Source: Micromonospora chersina (GTDB lineage Bacteria > Actinomycetota > Actinomycetes > Mycobacteriales > Micromonosporaceae). From it: 64,000 nt of DNA. The notes beneath the pieces were generated by a model. It was not told the DNA's origin. It was given only the letters and a program-made list of their open reading frames with translations, and did no database searches. The stretch spans positions 3,162,001 to 3,226,000 of the forward strand of contig NZ_FMIB01000002.1 of the NCBI RefSeq assembly GCF_900091475.1, read 5' to 3'. Each line of letters opens with the position of its first letter. The stretch's first letter is position 1. Of this stretch, positions 33,484 to 40,823 are shown in pieces. The position numbers and the translations under genes were made by a program.

Positions 33484-35679
33484 TCACCAGCGGCGCGTGC
33501 TGTCCGGCCAGGCGTCGTACGGCTGGACGGAGAGGATGGCGTCCCAACCACCGCCGGCCGTGCCGGTCGGCACGTACGCCGTCAGGTCGGCGCCGGTGCT
33601 GTCGAACGGGCTGGTCTCCAGGTAGCCGGTCAGCACGCCGTTGGCGTCGCGGCGGTAGTAGTGACCGCTGCCGGGCGAGAAGAGCGAGGTGACCCCGCTC
33701 CAGCCCGTCGTCGCCGGGTCGAAGCGGCCGTCCCAGGCGCCGGCCGGGGTGATGTAGTACGTGGCGAGGGCCCCCGTGCTGGTCGTGGTGATCAGGTGGC
33801 CCTTGCCGTTGGCGCCCAGCGACAGCACACCGAAGCCACTGCTGATCGGCACCACGTGGTTCGTGATGTCGGTGGCGACGGCCGGCTTGGACTTGGTCAC
33901 CGTGTAGCGGTGCAGGACACTGCCCGCCTGGCCGAAGAGTGAGCCGTAGCCGTCGTAGACCAGCCGGGTGTGCGTCCAGCCCCCCTGAATGGAGGCGGTC
34001 CGGGTGAAGGTGAGCGGCTGGGTGCCCGTGATGTCGACCCGGTAGAGGTCACCACCGTCGGTGACGAGCAGCGTGTCCGAGTTCAGGGTGGCCAGCGTCT
34101 TCGGCGTGAAGCCGAGGGTCTGCGTCGACACGGTGCTGAAGACCGTGGCGCCGGTCACCGGGTCGAACGCGGTGTAGGAGAGCCGGCCGTCGGGCTTGGC
34201 GCCGTAGACCGAGACCAGGCCGTGCCACGGCCGGGCCGACAGCAGCGTCTGGCTCCAGCCGCTGGTGCTGACCGCGGTGGACTTCGTCAGGTCGGCACCG
34301 CTGCCGTCGTACGGGTTGGCGTCACGGTACCGGTCCAGCCCGCCGGTCGAGGTGCGGGCGAAGTACCAGCCGCCACCGGGCGAGAGCACGTGGGTGTAGC
34401 CGGCCCAGCCGGTCGCGGCCAGGGCGCTGTAGACGAAGCCCTCCGGCCCGCCACCGTTGATCTTGTAGGAGAGCAGCCGACCGTCCGCGATGTTGCCGAG
34501 GATCCGGCCGGGCCCGCTCGCCGTGAGGGTCTTCTGGGAGAAGCCGGTGGCGACGACGGTGGACCGGCTGAGGTCGGCCGCCGTGGCCGGCTTCTCCGTC
34601 GTCAGCGTCCGGCGGCGCAGCTCGTTGGTGGTGGCGATGATGCCGTAGAGCGAACCGTAGCCGTCGTAGGCCAGCCGGTCGTAGGTGGACCAGCCGTCCA
34701 TGACGGAGGTGGTGGTGAAGGTCAGCGGGTCGAGCCCCGTGACGTCCACCCGGTACATCGTGCCGCTGGTGCTTGTGATCAGGATCGTGTTCTCGTTCAG
34801 CGTGGCCATGGCCTTGGCCGTGAAGCCGAGCGTGGCGGTCGACTGGCGGTTGGCGCGCAGCTGGCCGCTGGCCGCGTCGATCACGCTGTAGGTGAGCTGA
34901 CCCCCGGCGGCGACGCCGAAGATCTGCACGTCGGCGGTCTGCTCGCGGATCCACGAGCCCAGGTCGTCCACCCGGGTGACGGTGGCGCCGTCGCGGGTCT
35001 CCGTCTCGGCCAGGCAGCCCTTCTGCCAGGAGGTGTTGCTGATCGCCACGAGCTGCGGCGTGCCGGCGACGTCGCGGAGCGCGGGGCCACCCGCGTCGCC
35101 CTTGCAGATGGTCGCCCCGGCCGAGGCGCCGACGATGTCGGCGGTGTCGGCGGCGACGGCCTGGACGGTGAAGTCGGCCGCGTGCAGCCGGTCCGGCACC
35201 CACTCGGTGGCGGTGCGGCCGTAGCCGGCCACCTTCAGCGTCTCCGCGGCGGCGGGCGCGGTCGCGGCCAGGGCGACCGGCGCGATGCCGGCGACCGGGG
35301 CGGAGAGCCGCAGCAGGGCGAGGTTCCGGTCCGGGTGCGGGACGACCGCGACGGCCGCCAGCTCCCGACCGGCTGTCGTGGTGAGGTCGGTGCGGCCGAC
35401 GACCACCGTGGTCGGCTTGGTGGGCGCGCCGGCGGCGACCGGCGTGGTCCCGTCGGTGAGGCAGGTCTTGGCCGTCACGACGAAGTTCTGGTCGACGAGC
35501 GCGCCGGTGCAGGCCCGGGCGTCGCCGAAGGTCACCTTGGCGGTGAAGGCGTAGGTGCCGTCGGGCACCGGGGTGGCGCCGGTGACGGCCGAGGCGGTTC
35601 CGCCGCCCAGCAGACCCGAGGCGAGGACGACGCCGAGGAGACCGGCTCCCCATCGCCGTGCACGATGAGCTGACAACAC
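33484..35679 (-). CDS. Secreted trypsin-fold pseudoprotease with duplicated tachylectin-like propeller
   Basis: A 731-residue exported protein starting at GTG 35679 (GGGGGAT upstream) with signal peptide to about 31. Residues 35-250 follow chymotrypsin-type proteases closely, but the triad is gone: the TAAHC His is Thr72 (VTAKTC), the Asp is Asn119 (PDRNLALLRL) and the Ser is Ala196 (CKGDAGGPA). The disulfide Cys next to the His site remain. Residues 252-731 are two similar halves (TLGFTAKAMATLN and TLGFTPKTLATLN; YDGYGSLYG and YDGYGSLFG), matching tachylectin-2-like beta-propeller repeats. Likely a carbohydrate-binding or decoy protein with no protease activity. A small palindrome covers the stop codon. 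Confidence 0.85.
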   Translation of the reverse strand: MLSAHRARRWGAGLLGVVLASGLLGGGTASAVTGATPVPDGTYAFTAKVTFGDARACTGALVDQNFVVTAKTCLTDGTTPVAAGAPTKPTTVVVGRTDLTTTAGRELAAVAVVPHPDRNLALLRLSAPVAGIAPVALAATAPAAAETLKVAGYGRTATEWVPDRLHAADFTVQAVAADTADIVGASAGATICKGDAGGPALRDVAGTPQLVAISNTSWQKGCLAETETRDGATVTRVDDLGSWIREQTADVQIFGVAAGGQLTYSVIDAASGQLRANRQSTATLGFTAKAMATLNENTILITSTSGTMYRVDVTGLDPLTFTTTSVMDGWSTYDRLAYDGYGSLYGIIATTNELRRRTLTTEKPATAADLSRSTVVATGFSQKTLTASGPGRILGNIADGRLLSYKINGGGPEGFVYSALAATGWAGYTHVLSPGGGWYFARTSTGGLDRYRDANPYDGSGADLTKSTAVSTSGWSQTLLSARPWHGLVSVYGAKPDGRLSYTAFDPVTGATVFSTVSTQTLGFTPKTLATLNSDTLLVTDGGDLYRVDITGTQPLTFTRTASIQGGWTHTRLVYDGYGSLFGQAGSVLHRYTVTKSKPAVATDITNHVVPISSGFGVLSLGANGKGHLITTTSTGALATYYITPAGAWDGRFDPATTGWSGVTSLFSPGSGHYYRRDANGVLTGYLETSPFDSTGADLTAYVPTGTAGGGWDAILSVQPYDAWPDSTRRW

Positions 35680-35780
35680 ATCCCCCGTTGAGGTAGCGAC
35701 AGCGGGCCGGGGGTCCGACCCGATCTCGCAGGATGTTAGCCATCGATAGCGGTTCGCGATGCGCGCAGGAACATAAGCGA

Positions 35781-36281
35781 TCAAGAGGGACGATCAGGGC
35801 GGCGGTAGAGGGAGACCAGGACGCCGTAGCGGGGCTGGTCCGGGCCGGCCTCCTCGGCCTCGCCGACCAGTGTGTCCAGCGTGGACCGCAGCCGTTCGGC
35901 CTGTGCCGGGGTGAGCCGCAGGTGGCGCAGGTGCAGCAGCGGGTCGGGGTCGCCGGCCAGTTCCTCGGCGACCGCGCCGAACAGCGCGGTGGTGGCGCCG
36001 GCGTCGCCGGTCTCGCCGGTCAGTCGGCGGAAGGCGCGCTCGTGGTACTGCTCGGTGCCGCCGCGCACCTGCCGGGTGTGCGCGGTCCGCACCATGCCGG
36101 CCTCGGTCAGCACCTTGAGGTGGTGGGCGACGGTGCCCTTGGCCGCGCCGAGCCCGGTGGCGAGCTGGCTGATGGTGGCCGGCCCGGACCCGAGCGCGAA
36201 GAGCAGCCGGTGCCGGAACGGGTGGGCCAGCGCCTTGAAGTGGGCCGGGGTCCGGACCTCCAGCTCGGTCTCGTGGTTCAC
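35781..36281 (-). CDS. ArsR family winged-helix regulator
   Basis: A 166-residue regulator. The DNA-binding part is HFKALAHPFRHRLLFALGSGPATISQLATGLGAAKGTVAHHLKVL (centre about 15-60). The C-terminal half is a helical domain without the metal-binding Cys motif of ArsR/SmtB, so it probably senses something else. GTG 36281 was chosen; TTG 36287 is in frame. It is divergent from an S41 peptidase gene, and a perfect nine-base inverted repeat lies between them, which suggests that it represses both. Confidence 0.88.
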   Translation of the reverse strand: MNHETELEVRTPAHFKALAHPFRHRLLFALGSGPATISQLATGLGAAKGTVAHHLKVLTEAGMVRTAHTRQVRGGTEQYHERAFRRLTGETGDAGATTALFGAVAEELAGDPDPLLHLRHLRLTPAQAERLRSTLDTLVGEAEEAGPDQPRYGVLVSLYRRPDRPS

Positions 36282-36284
36282 CGC

Positions 36285-36312
36285 CAAAGCGTCTAATTCT
36301 CTTGACGCTTTG
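36285..36312. promoter_or_regulatory. Operator: nine-base inverted repeat between arsR-like and S41 genes
   Basis: CAAAGCGTC (36285-36293), ten-base spacer TAATTCTCTT, GACGCTTTG (36304-36312): perfect arms. It overlaps the -35 of the S41 promoter and lies four bases from the regulator's start codon, so one bound dimer could shut both genes. Confidence 0.65.
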
Positions 36313-36331
36313 TCAACCCGACTGCTCTACT
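36302..36331 (+). promoter_or_regulatory. Probable promoter of the S41 peptidase gene, leaderless message
   Basis: TTGACG (36302-36307), 18-base spacer, TCTACT (36326-36331). The ATG follows after six bases, so transcription would begin at or next to the start codon. The -35 lies inside the operator. Confidence 0.45.
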
Positions 36332-36337
36332 CAGGAC

Positions 36338-37291
36338 ATGCGACAGGATGAGATCACCGACATCGTCGAGCGGGCCGCGAAGCTGGTCGCCGAGCAGTAC
36401 GTCTTTCCCGAGGTGGCCGGCCGGATCGCCGCCCACCTGGGCGACCGGCTCCGCGCCGGGGCGTACGACGGGGTGGCCGACGCGGCGGCGCTCGGCGCGC
36501 TGGTCACCACCGACCTCCAGGAGGCCAACGGCGACCTGCACCTGCGGCTCAAGCACCACGAGGCGCCGCTGGCCGACATCGCCGGTGACCCGGCCGAGGA
36601 GCACTTCGTCCAGCTCGCCGCGCTCACCATGGGCGGCGTTGCCCGGGTGGAACGGCTGCCCGGCAACGTCGGGCTGCTGGAGATCAGGCCGTACCTCTTC
36701 CCGCCGCACCTGGCCGGGGACCTCGTCGTCGCCGCGTTGCGGCTGCTCGCCGGCACCGACGCGCTCCTGCTCGACCTGCGCGGCAACCGGGGCGGCAGCC
36801 CGGACATGGTGGCACTGGTCTGCGGCTGGTTCTTCGCCGAGCCGACCCACCTGCACACCATGCACGAGCGGGCGGGGACCACCCACCAGTACTGGAGCGC
36901 GGCGTGGCTGCCCGTGCCCCGCTACGCGCCGGACAAACCGGTGCTCGTGCTGACCGGTCCGGAGACGTTCTCCGGCGGCGAGGAGTTGGCGTACGACCTC
37001 CAGCAGTTCGGCCGGGCCACAGTGGTCGGCGAGCGGACCCGGGGCGGCGCGCACCCGCGGATCGGGCACCGGCTGCACCCCCACCTGGAGCTGACCGTGC
37101 CGGTGGCCCGGCCGGTGAACGCGGCGAGCGGCACCAACTGGGAGGGCTGCGGGGTCGCCCCCGACGTCGAGACGCCGGCCGGGGCGGCGCGCGAGGTCGC
37201 GTACCGGAGGGCCCTGGAGAGCCTGCTCGCCGCGGACCCGGAGCGGCCGACGGCGGCCGAGGCGCGCGACGCCCTGGCCGCCCTGGGCTGA
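36338..37291 (+). CDS. S41 family peptidase (IRBP/CtpA-like)
   Basis: A 317-residue protein of the C-terminal processing peptidase clan. N-terminal helical part as in IRBP-type proteins (ITDIVERAAKLVAEQYVFPEVA), then the core: IRPYLFPPH, DALLLDLRGNRGGSPDMV, VLTGPETFSGGEELAYDLQ (catalytic Ser in FSGGEE) and VVGERTRGGAHP. No signal peptide and no PDZ domain, so the protein is probably cytosolic, unlike CtpA. The ATG at 36338 fits a leaderless start. It is controlled by the divergent ArsR-like gene. The stop is four bases from the convergent gene's stop. Confidence 0.88.
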   Translation: MRQDEITDIVERAAKLVAEQYVFPEVAGRIAAHLGDRLRAGAYDGVADAAALGALVTTDLQEANGDLHLRLKHHEAPLADIAGDPAEEHFVQLAALTMGGVARVERLPGNVGLLEIRPYLFPPHLAGDLVVAALRLLAGTDALLLDLRGNRGGSPDMVALVCGWFFAEPTHLHTMHERAGTTHQYWSAAWLPVPRYAPDKPVLVLTGPETFSGGEELAYDLQQFGRATVVGERTRGGAHPRIGHRLHPHLELTVPVARPVNAASGTNWEGCGVAPDVETPAGAAREVAYRRALESLLAADPERPTAAEARDALAALG

Positions 37292-37295
37292 GGCG

Positions 37296-38795
37296 TCAGG
37301 ACCAGTCCTCGGCCGCGGCCTCGGGAGCGGGTGCCGTGGCCGGTGGGCCGCCGTGGGTCCAGGGGGTCTCCTCCGGGGCGGGGAAGGCCCCGGCCGGCAG
37401 GAAGCCGTCCGACAGGGTGGTGAGGCAGAGCCGCTCCCCCACCTCCGGCACGGTGCCCGGCGGCGCGGTCAGCCCGCGCCCCATCCCGCCGGAGAGCTCC
37501 AGCACCACCTCGGTCTTGCCGTCGGCGGCCGGGGTCACGAAGACCACCTTCGCCTTCTGGGCCGGCCGGGCCGGGGAGTACAGGGTCGCGCCGACGGGCA
37601 CGAGCACCGGCTCGGTGGTGACGACCTGGATCCGCGGGCGCAGCACCGGCCGCTTGCCGGTGTCGTCCACCCGCTTCGGGTCGGCAAGGGTCACGTCGCC
37701 GACGAACGCCTCCCCGGTCAGCCGGTGCTCGGCCATGACCAGGGGGTCGTCGTAGGCGCGCTGCACCGCGTAGGAGGTGAGCGCCCGTTCCAGCCGGTGC
37801 AGACGCAGCGCCGCGGCCACCGCCCCGTCCCGGCGCGGCTGCGGGCCGCCTCCCGCGTCGACGTGCTCGGCGTGCGCCGTGAAGGCGTCCTTGTCGCCGT
37901 CCCAGCGGCCGGCCACCCGCGCGCCGGCCGGCAGCGCGCGGAGCAACCCGACGCCGCGCCACATCATCTCCCAGGTGGGCGTCAGCTGGTCGCGCAGCAG
38001 CCGTTCCAGCTCCGCGTACGCGGCCGCGCGGGCGACCGGGTCGTCCTCGGCGCGGGTGTACGCCTCGATGGCCGGGGCGAGCCGGTGGTTGTCGAAGTCC
38101 GGGTCGGTGGCCGGGCCGGCCGGCGGGCAGTGGGCCGCGTCCTCGGCCCGGGCGGCCGCCTCGGCGCCGGTGAGCCCGGGCGGCGGGTCGAGCCAGCCGA
38201 GCAGCGCCGGCAGGTGGAGGTCCTCGACGGCGCTCTGCCCGGTCGCCCAGTGCAGGGTCAGCGCCTCGGTGAGCGCCACGAGAGCCGCCGAGCCGGGGTG
38301 CTCGGCGCGCTCCGCGAAGAAGGTCAGCCAGCGGCCGAGCAGCGGCACCGACGGGTGCACCGGGTGCTCGCCGTCCGGCCGGCGGAACCGGGTGGAGCGG
38401 CCGAACAGCCGCAGGAAGGTGATCCCGGCCGGGTTCGGCACGAGAAGCTGCGGGGCGTCGACGTAGCGGTGCCGGACGTCCCGGCCCCGGTCGACAGGCA
38501 CCGCCTCGGTGCGGTCCCGGAACTCGTCCAGGTACGGCAGCACGATCCCGGCCAGCTCGGCCGCGAACGCGAAGCGCTGGTCCCGGTTGCGGGGCTGCGG
38601 CACGACGAGCAGCCGGGCCTCGTCGGGCGCGGCGCCGACCAGGGCGGCGAGCGGGGCGTTGGCCTCGCCGGCCAGGGCCAGCGGCACCAGCACGAGCGGG
38701 CGGTCGGACAGGTGCAGGTGCCGGACGGTGGCCACCGGCTGGGCCACCCCGGCGGTGACCGCCTGCGCCTGGGCGAGGGCACGCAGGGTGCTCAC
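37296..38795 (-). CDS. Unknown protein paired with a four-cysteine RecB-family nuclease
   Basis: A 499-residue protein with no family I can name. The GTG at 38795 has GGAG seven bases upstream. No signal or membrane segment. N-terminal part contains LVLVPLALAGEANAPLAALVGA and a segment LLVVPQPRNRDQRF, with the look of a Rossmann-like or nucleotide-binding sheet; the middle is helical (DPVARAAAYAELERLLRDQ; WEMMWRGVGLLRAL); the C-terminal 130 residues look like beta-strand barrels (RPRIQVVTTEPVLVPVGATL; KAKVVFVTPAADGKTEVVLEL). The gene begins 31 bases after the nuclease stop and must share its message. A role in DNA or RNA processing or defence is inferred only from the partner. Confidence 0.75.
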   Translation of the reverse strand: MSTLRALAQAQAVTAGVAQPVATVRHLHLSDRPLVLVPLALAGEANAPLAALVGAAPDEARLLVVPQPRNRDQRFAFAAELAGIVLPYLDEFRDRTEAVPVDRGRDVRHRYVDAPQLLVPNPAGITFLRLFGRSTRFRRPDGEHPVHPSVPLLGRWLTFFAERAEHPGSAALVALTEALTLHWATGQSAVEDLHLPALLGWLDPPPGLTGAEAAARAEDAAHCPPAGPATDPDFDNHRLAPAIEAYTRAEDDPVARAAAYAELERLLRDQLTPTWEMMWRGVGLLRALPAGARVAGRWDGDKDAFTAHAEHVDAGGGPQPRRDGAVAAALRLHRLERALTSYAVQRAYDDPLVMAEHRLTGEAFVGDVTLADPKRVDDTGKRPVLRPRIQVVTTEPVLVPVGATLYSPARPAQKAKVVFVTPAADGKTEVVLELSGGMGRGLTAPPGTVPEVGERLCLTTLSDGFLPAGAFPAPEETPWTHGGPPATAPAPEAAAEDWS

Positions 38796-38826
38796 CGGGT
38801 GCTCCGGGTGGGGTGTCGGGGCGTAC

Positions 38827-39906
38827 TCATGCGGGGTGCCCGGCGAGGGCGTCGGCGCGCAGGCGCGCGGCGGCGCGCAGCAGCGCGGCGGCCTCCGCCT
38901 GCTCCGGCTCGGGGGCACGTTCTCCGGCGGCGAGGGCCAGCACGTCGGCCACCTCGGCGACGCCGCCCAGCGCCTCGCGGACCGGCCGGCCCAGCGCGCC
39001 GGTGTGGCCGCGCGCCTCGTGCCGGCAGAAGTAGGCCAGCTCGCAGGCGGCCAGGCAGTCCGGCGCGTAGCGGGCCGGTACGCCGTGCAGCGCGCCGGCC
39101 AGCGTGGCCGGGTCGGCGCTCAGGTCGGCGGTGAACCCGGCCGGCACAGCGGTGAGCAGGTCGTCGATCCGGGCCATCCGGTCGAGCTGGCGGCGCAGCA
39201 CCAGCAGTTGCTTGCGCACGTCGAGCAGGCTGGCCACCGGCCGGTTGGCGAAGTCCCGCGGGCAGACCAGCACCACCTCGTGCGAGACGAGGTCCGGGTC
39301 CCGCCCCTCGGCGGCGAGCAGCTCGCGCAGCGCCAGCACGTAGACGGCGGACTGGATCGCCGCGGCGGCGACCTTGGCCGGGTCTGCCTGGCCGTCGATG
39401 ATCGGGAAGGACTTGATCTCCACGACGTGGAAGCGGCCGGCGAGCCGGGCGGCCACCAGGTCCGGTTCCAGGTTCACCCGGCGGCCGGCGACGTCCAGGC
39501 CGAGCAGCGGGTGGTCGAACAGCGCCGGCCCGTCCCCGGACGCCGTGAGCGCCGTGCGGGACCGCTCCGGCCGGTCCTCGTCGCCGCCCAGGTCGGTCCA
39601 GGTGGCCCCGTCCGGCACCGGCACGCCCAGCCGCTCCGCGACCAGGCGCAGCAGCTCCGCCCCGCCGTCGGCCTTCACCTGGGCCTCGAACGCGTTGCCC
39701 CGGGTGATGGCGAAGCGGGACTGGCCGAACCGGGCCGGGAAGCCGACCCGCTCGGCCAGCTTCGGCTTGTCGACCCCGGCGCTGTCCAGCACGGCCCGGC
39801 GCGTGCAGCCGGGGTTGCCGGTCAGCGCGGCGATGGTGCGGGCGTTGTGCCGCCGGGGCGGCACGCCACCCCGGATCTCGGCCAGGCGCTGCGCGGTCTC
39901 CGTCAT
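38827..39906 (-). CDS. RecB/Cas4-like PD-(D/E)XK nuclease with four cysteines
   Basis: A 359-residue protein. Nuclease motifs: Glu74 (GNAFEAQ), Asp149 (NLEPDLVAARL), Glu163 and Lys165 (VVEIKSF) and Gln185 (AIQSAVYVLAL). Cys34 (GNPGCTRR) together with Cys284, Cys288 and Cys294 (DCLAACELAYFC) matches the one-plus-three arrangement that holds the [4Fe-4S] cluster in Cas4 and AddB, although the first C-terminal gap is three residues and not two. No helicase, cas or rec gene is near, so it is neither a CRISPR nor a standard repair nuclease. First gene of a two-gene unit with the unknown 499-residue protein. ATG start. Confidence 0.82.
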   Translation of the reverse strand: MTETAQRLAEIRGGVPPRRHNARTIAALTGNPGCTRRAVLDSAGVDKPKLAERVGFPARFGQSRFAITRGNAFEAQVKADGGAELLRLVAERLGVPVPDGATWTDLGGDEDRPERSRTALTASGDGPALFDHPLLGLDVAGRRVNLEPDLVAARLAGRFHVVEIKSFPIIDGQADPAKVAAAAIQSAVYVLALRELLAAEGRDPDLVSHEVVLVCPRDFANRPVASLLDVRKQLLVLRRQLDRMARIDDLLTAVPAGFTADLSADPATLAGALHGVPARYAPDCLAACELAYFCRHEARGHTGALGRPVREALGGVAEVADVLALAAGERAPEPEQAEAAALLRAAARLRADALAGHPA

Positions 39907-40134
39907 GATCCGCCCAGGATAGGCGGTGTCCGCCGCCACGCCATGCCGGCGCGGGTCAGCGGCCGGCCGACCGGTTCCAGGGTGAGCGGGGTGACTCGGC
40001 GCCCGCCGTGGGACGGCTGCGGCGGCGGCGCCGGCGGCCGGGCGTGCACGGGGGCCGGGAGACGGTGTGCACCGGCGCGGCCGGCGGGGTGACCGGCTGG
40101 CGGCCGATCAGCCAGCAGAGGAAGCGCGCCACGG

Positions 40135-40368
40135 TCAGCCGACCGGGAGGCGCTCGGCCTCGGCCCGGGAGACCTCGTACTGGGCGCCGCAGAACGTGCA
40201 CTGCTGCGCGTACCGGGTGCGTACCGGGATCAGCGGGATGAAGAAGAGGGTGAATTTCGTGGCCCGCCGGGTGATGACCTGGGCGGCCCGGTTGCCGCAG
40301 TTGCGGCAGACCTGGGTGACCACGCCGGACCGGTCGACCTTGGTCCGGAGCCCGAAGATGAAGAACAT
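40135..40368 (-). CDS. Small zinc-ribbon protein (zinc_ribbon_15 type)
   Basis: A 77-residue protein with two CxxC pairs (Cys21/Cys24 in CRNCGN and Cys57/Cys60 in CTFCGA) flanking a hydrophobic stretch KFTLFFIPLIPV. That arrangement fits the actinobacterial zinc_ribbon_15 family, and the hydrophobic part could be membrane-associated. Role unknown. ATG start. A short frame starting with GTG lies four bases after its stop but is not convincing. Confidence 0.78.
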   Translation of the reverse strand: MFFIFGLRTKVDRSGVVTQVCRNCGNRAAQVITRRATKFTLFFIPLIPVRTRYAQQCTFCGAQYEVSRAEAERLPVG

Positions 40369-40425
40369 CGCCCGGCATTACCCCGCCGGGCCCCGGAAAT
40401 CACCACCGATATTTTTTCTCTCGGC

Positions 40426-40452
40426 TGTCCGGATGCGCGACGCCCGATCGTC
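40426..40452 (+). promoter_or_regulatory. Candidate ECF42-dependent promoter (TGTCCG-N17-CGTC)
   Basis: TGTCCG (40426-40431), 17 bases, CGTC (40449-40452), 36 bases before the DGPF start. Same structure and spacing as 11982-12008. Confidence 0.55.
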
Positions 40453-40488
40453 AGGGTGGATGGAAGCACGACCGACAGGAGAGACGCG

Positions 40489-40818
40489 ATGAAGTACATG
40501 ATGCTCGTCTGCACCGACACCCAGCCGGACCGGAACCCGGACGCCGCGCCCGACATCGAGAAGTGGGTGGCCGAGCGGGACGCCAACGGCCAGCGCCTCA
40601 CCGGCAGCCGGTTCGCGCCCCCGTCGGCCGCCACCACGGTCCGGGTCCGCGACGGCGAACTGCTGCTCACCGACGGCCCGTTCGCCGAGACGAAGGAGGT
40701 CATCGTGGGCTTCGACCTGCTGGAGTGCGCCGACCTGGACGAGGCGGTCGAGGTGGCCCGCGCCCACCCGATGGCGTACGCCGGGCGCATCGAACTGCGC
40801 CCGCTGGTGGAGGACTGA
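40489..40818 (+). CDS. YciI/DGPF-domain protein of the second ECF42 module
   Basis: A 109-residue protein: MKYMMLVCTDTQ and LLTDGPFAETKEVIVGFDLLEC define the DGPF/YCII family, and the C-terminal AHPMAYAGRIELRPLVE is the standard end. AGGAGA lies seven bases before the ATG. It precedes the sigma factor by five bases, so both are one operon; the gene order is reversed relative to the module at 10925-13272, where the sigma factor comes first. Confidence 0.92.
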   Translation: MKYMMLVCTDTQPDRNPDAAPDIEKWVAERDANGQRLTGSRFAPPSAATTVRVRDGELLLTDGPFAETKEVIVGFDLLECADLDEAVEVARAHPMAYAGRIELRPLVED

Positions 40819-40823
40819 TCCGG

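Noticed and set aside
39956..40132. Possible 58-residue gene, GTG four bases after the zinc-ribbon stop
   Set aside because: Starts with a plausible hydrophobic stretch but the rest is Arg/Pro low-complexity, typical for non-coding GC-rich DNA. No support beyond position.
37296..40368. CRISPR-Cas remnant around the Cas4-like nuclease
   Set aside because: No repeat-spacer array and no other cas gene in the window; the partner protein has no Cas features.
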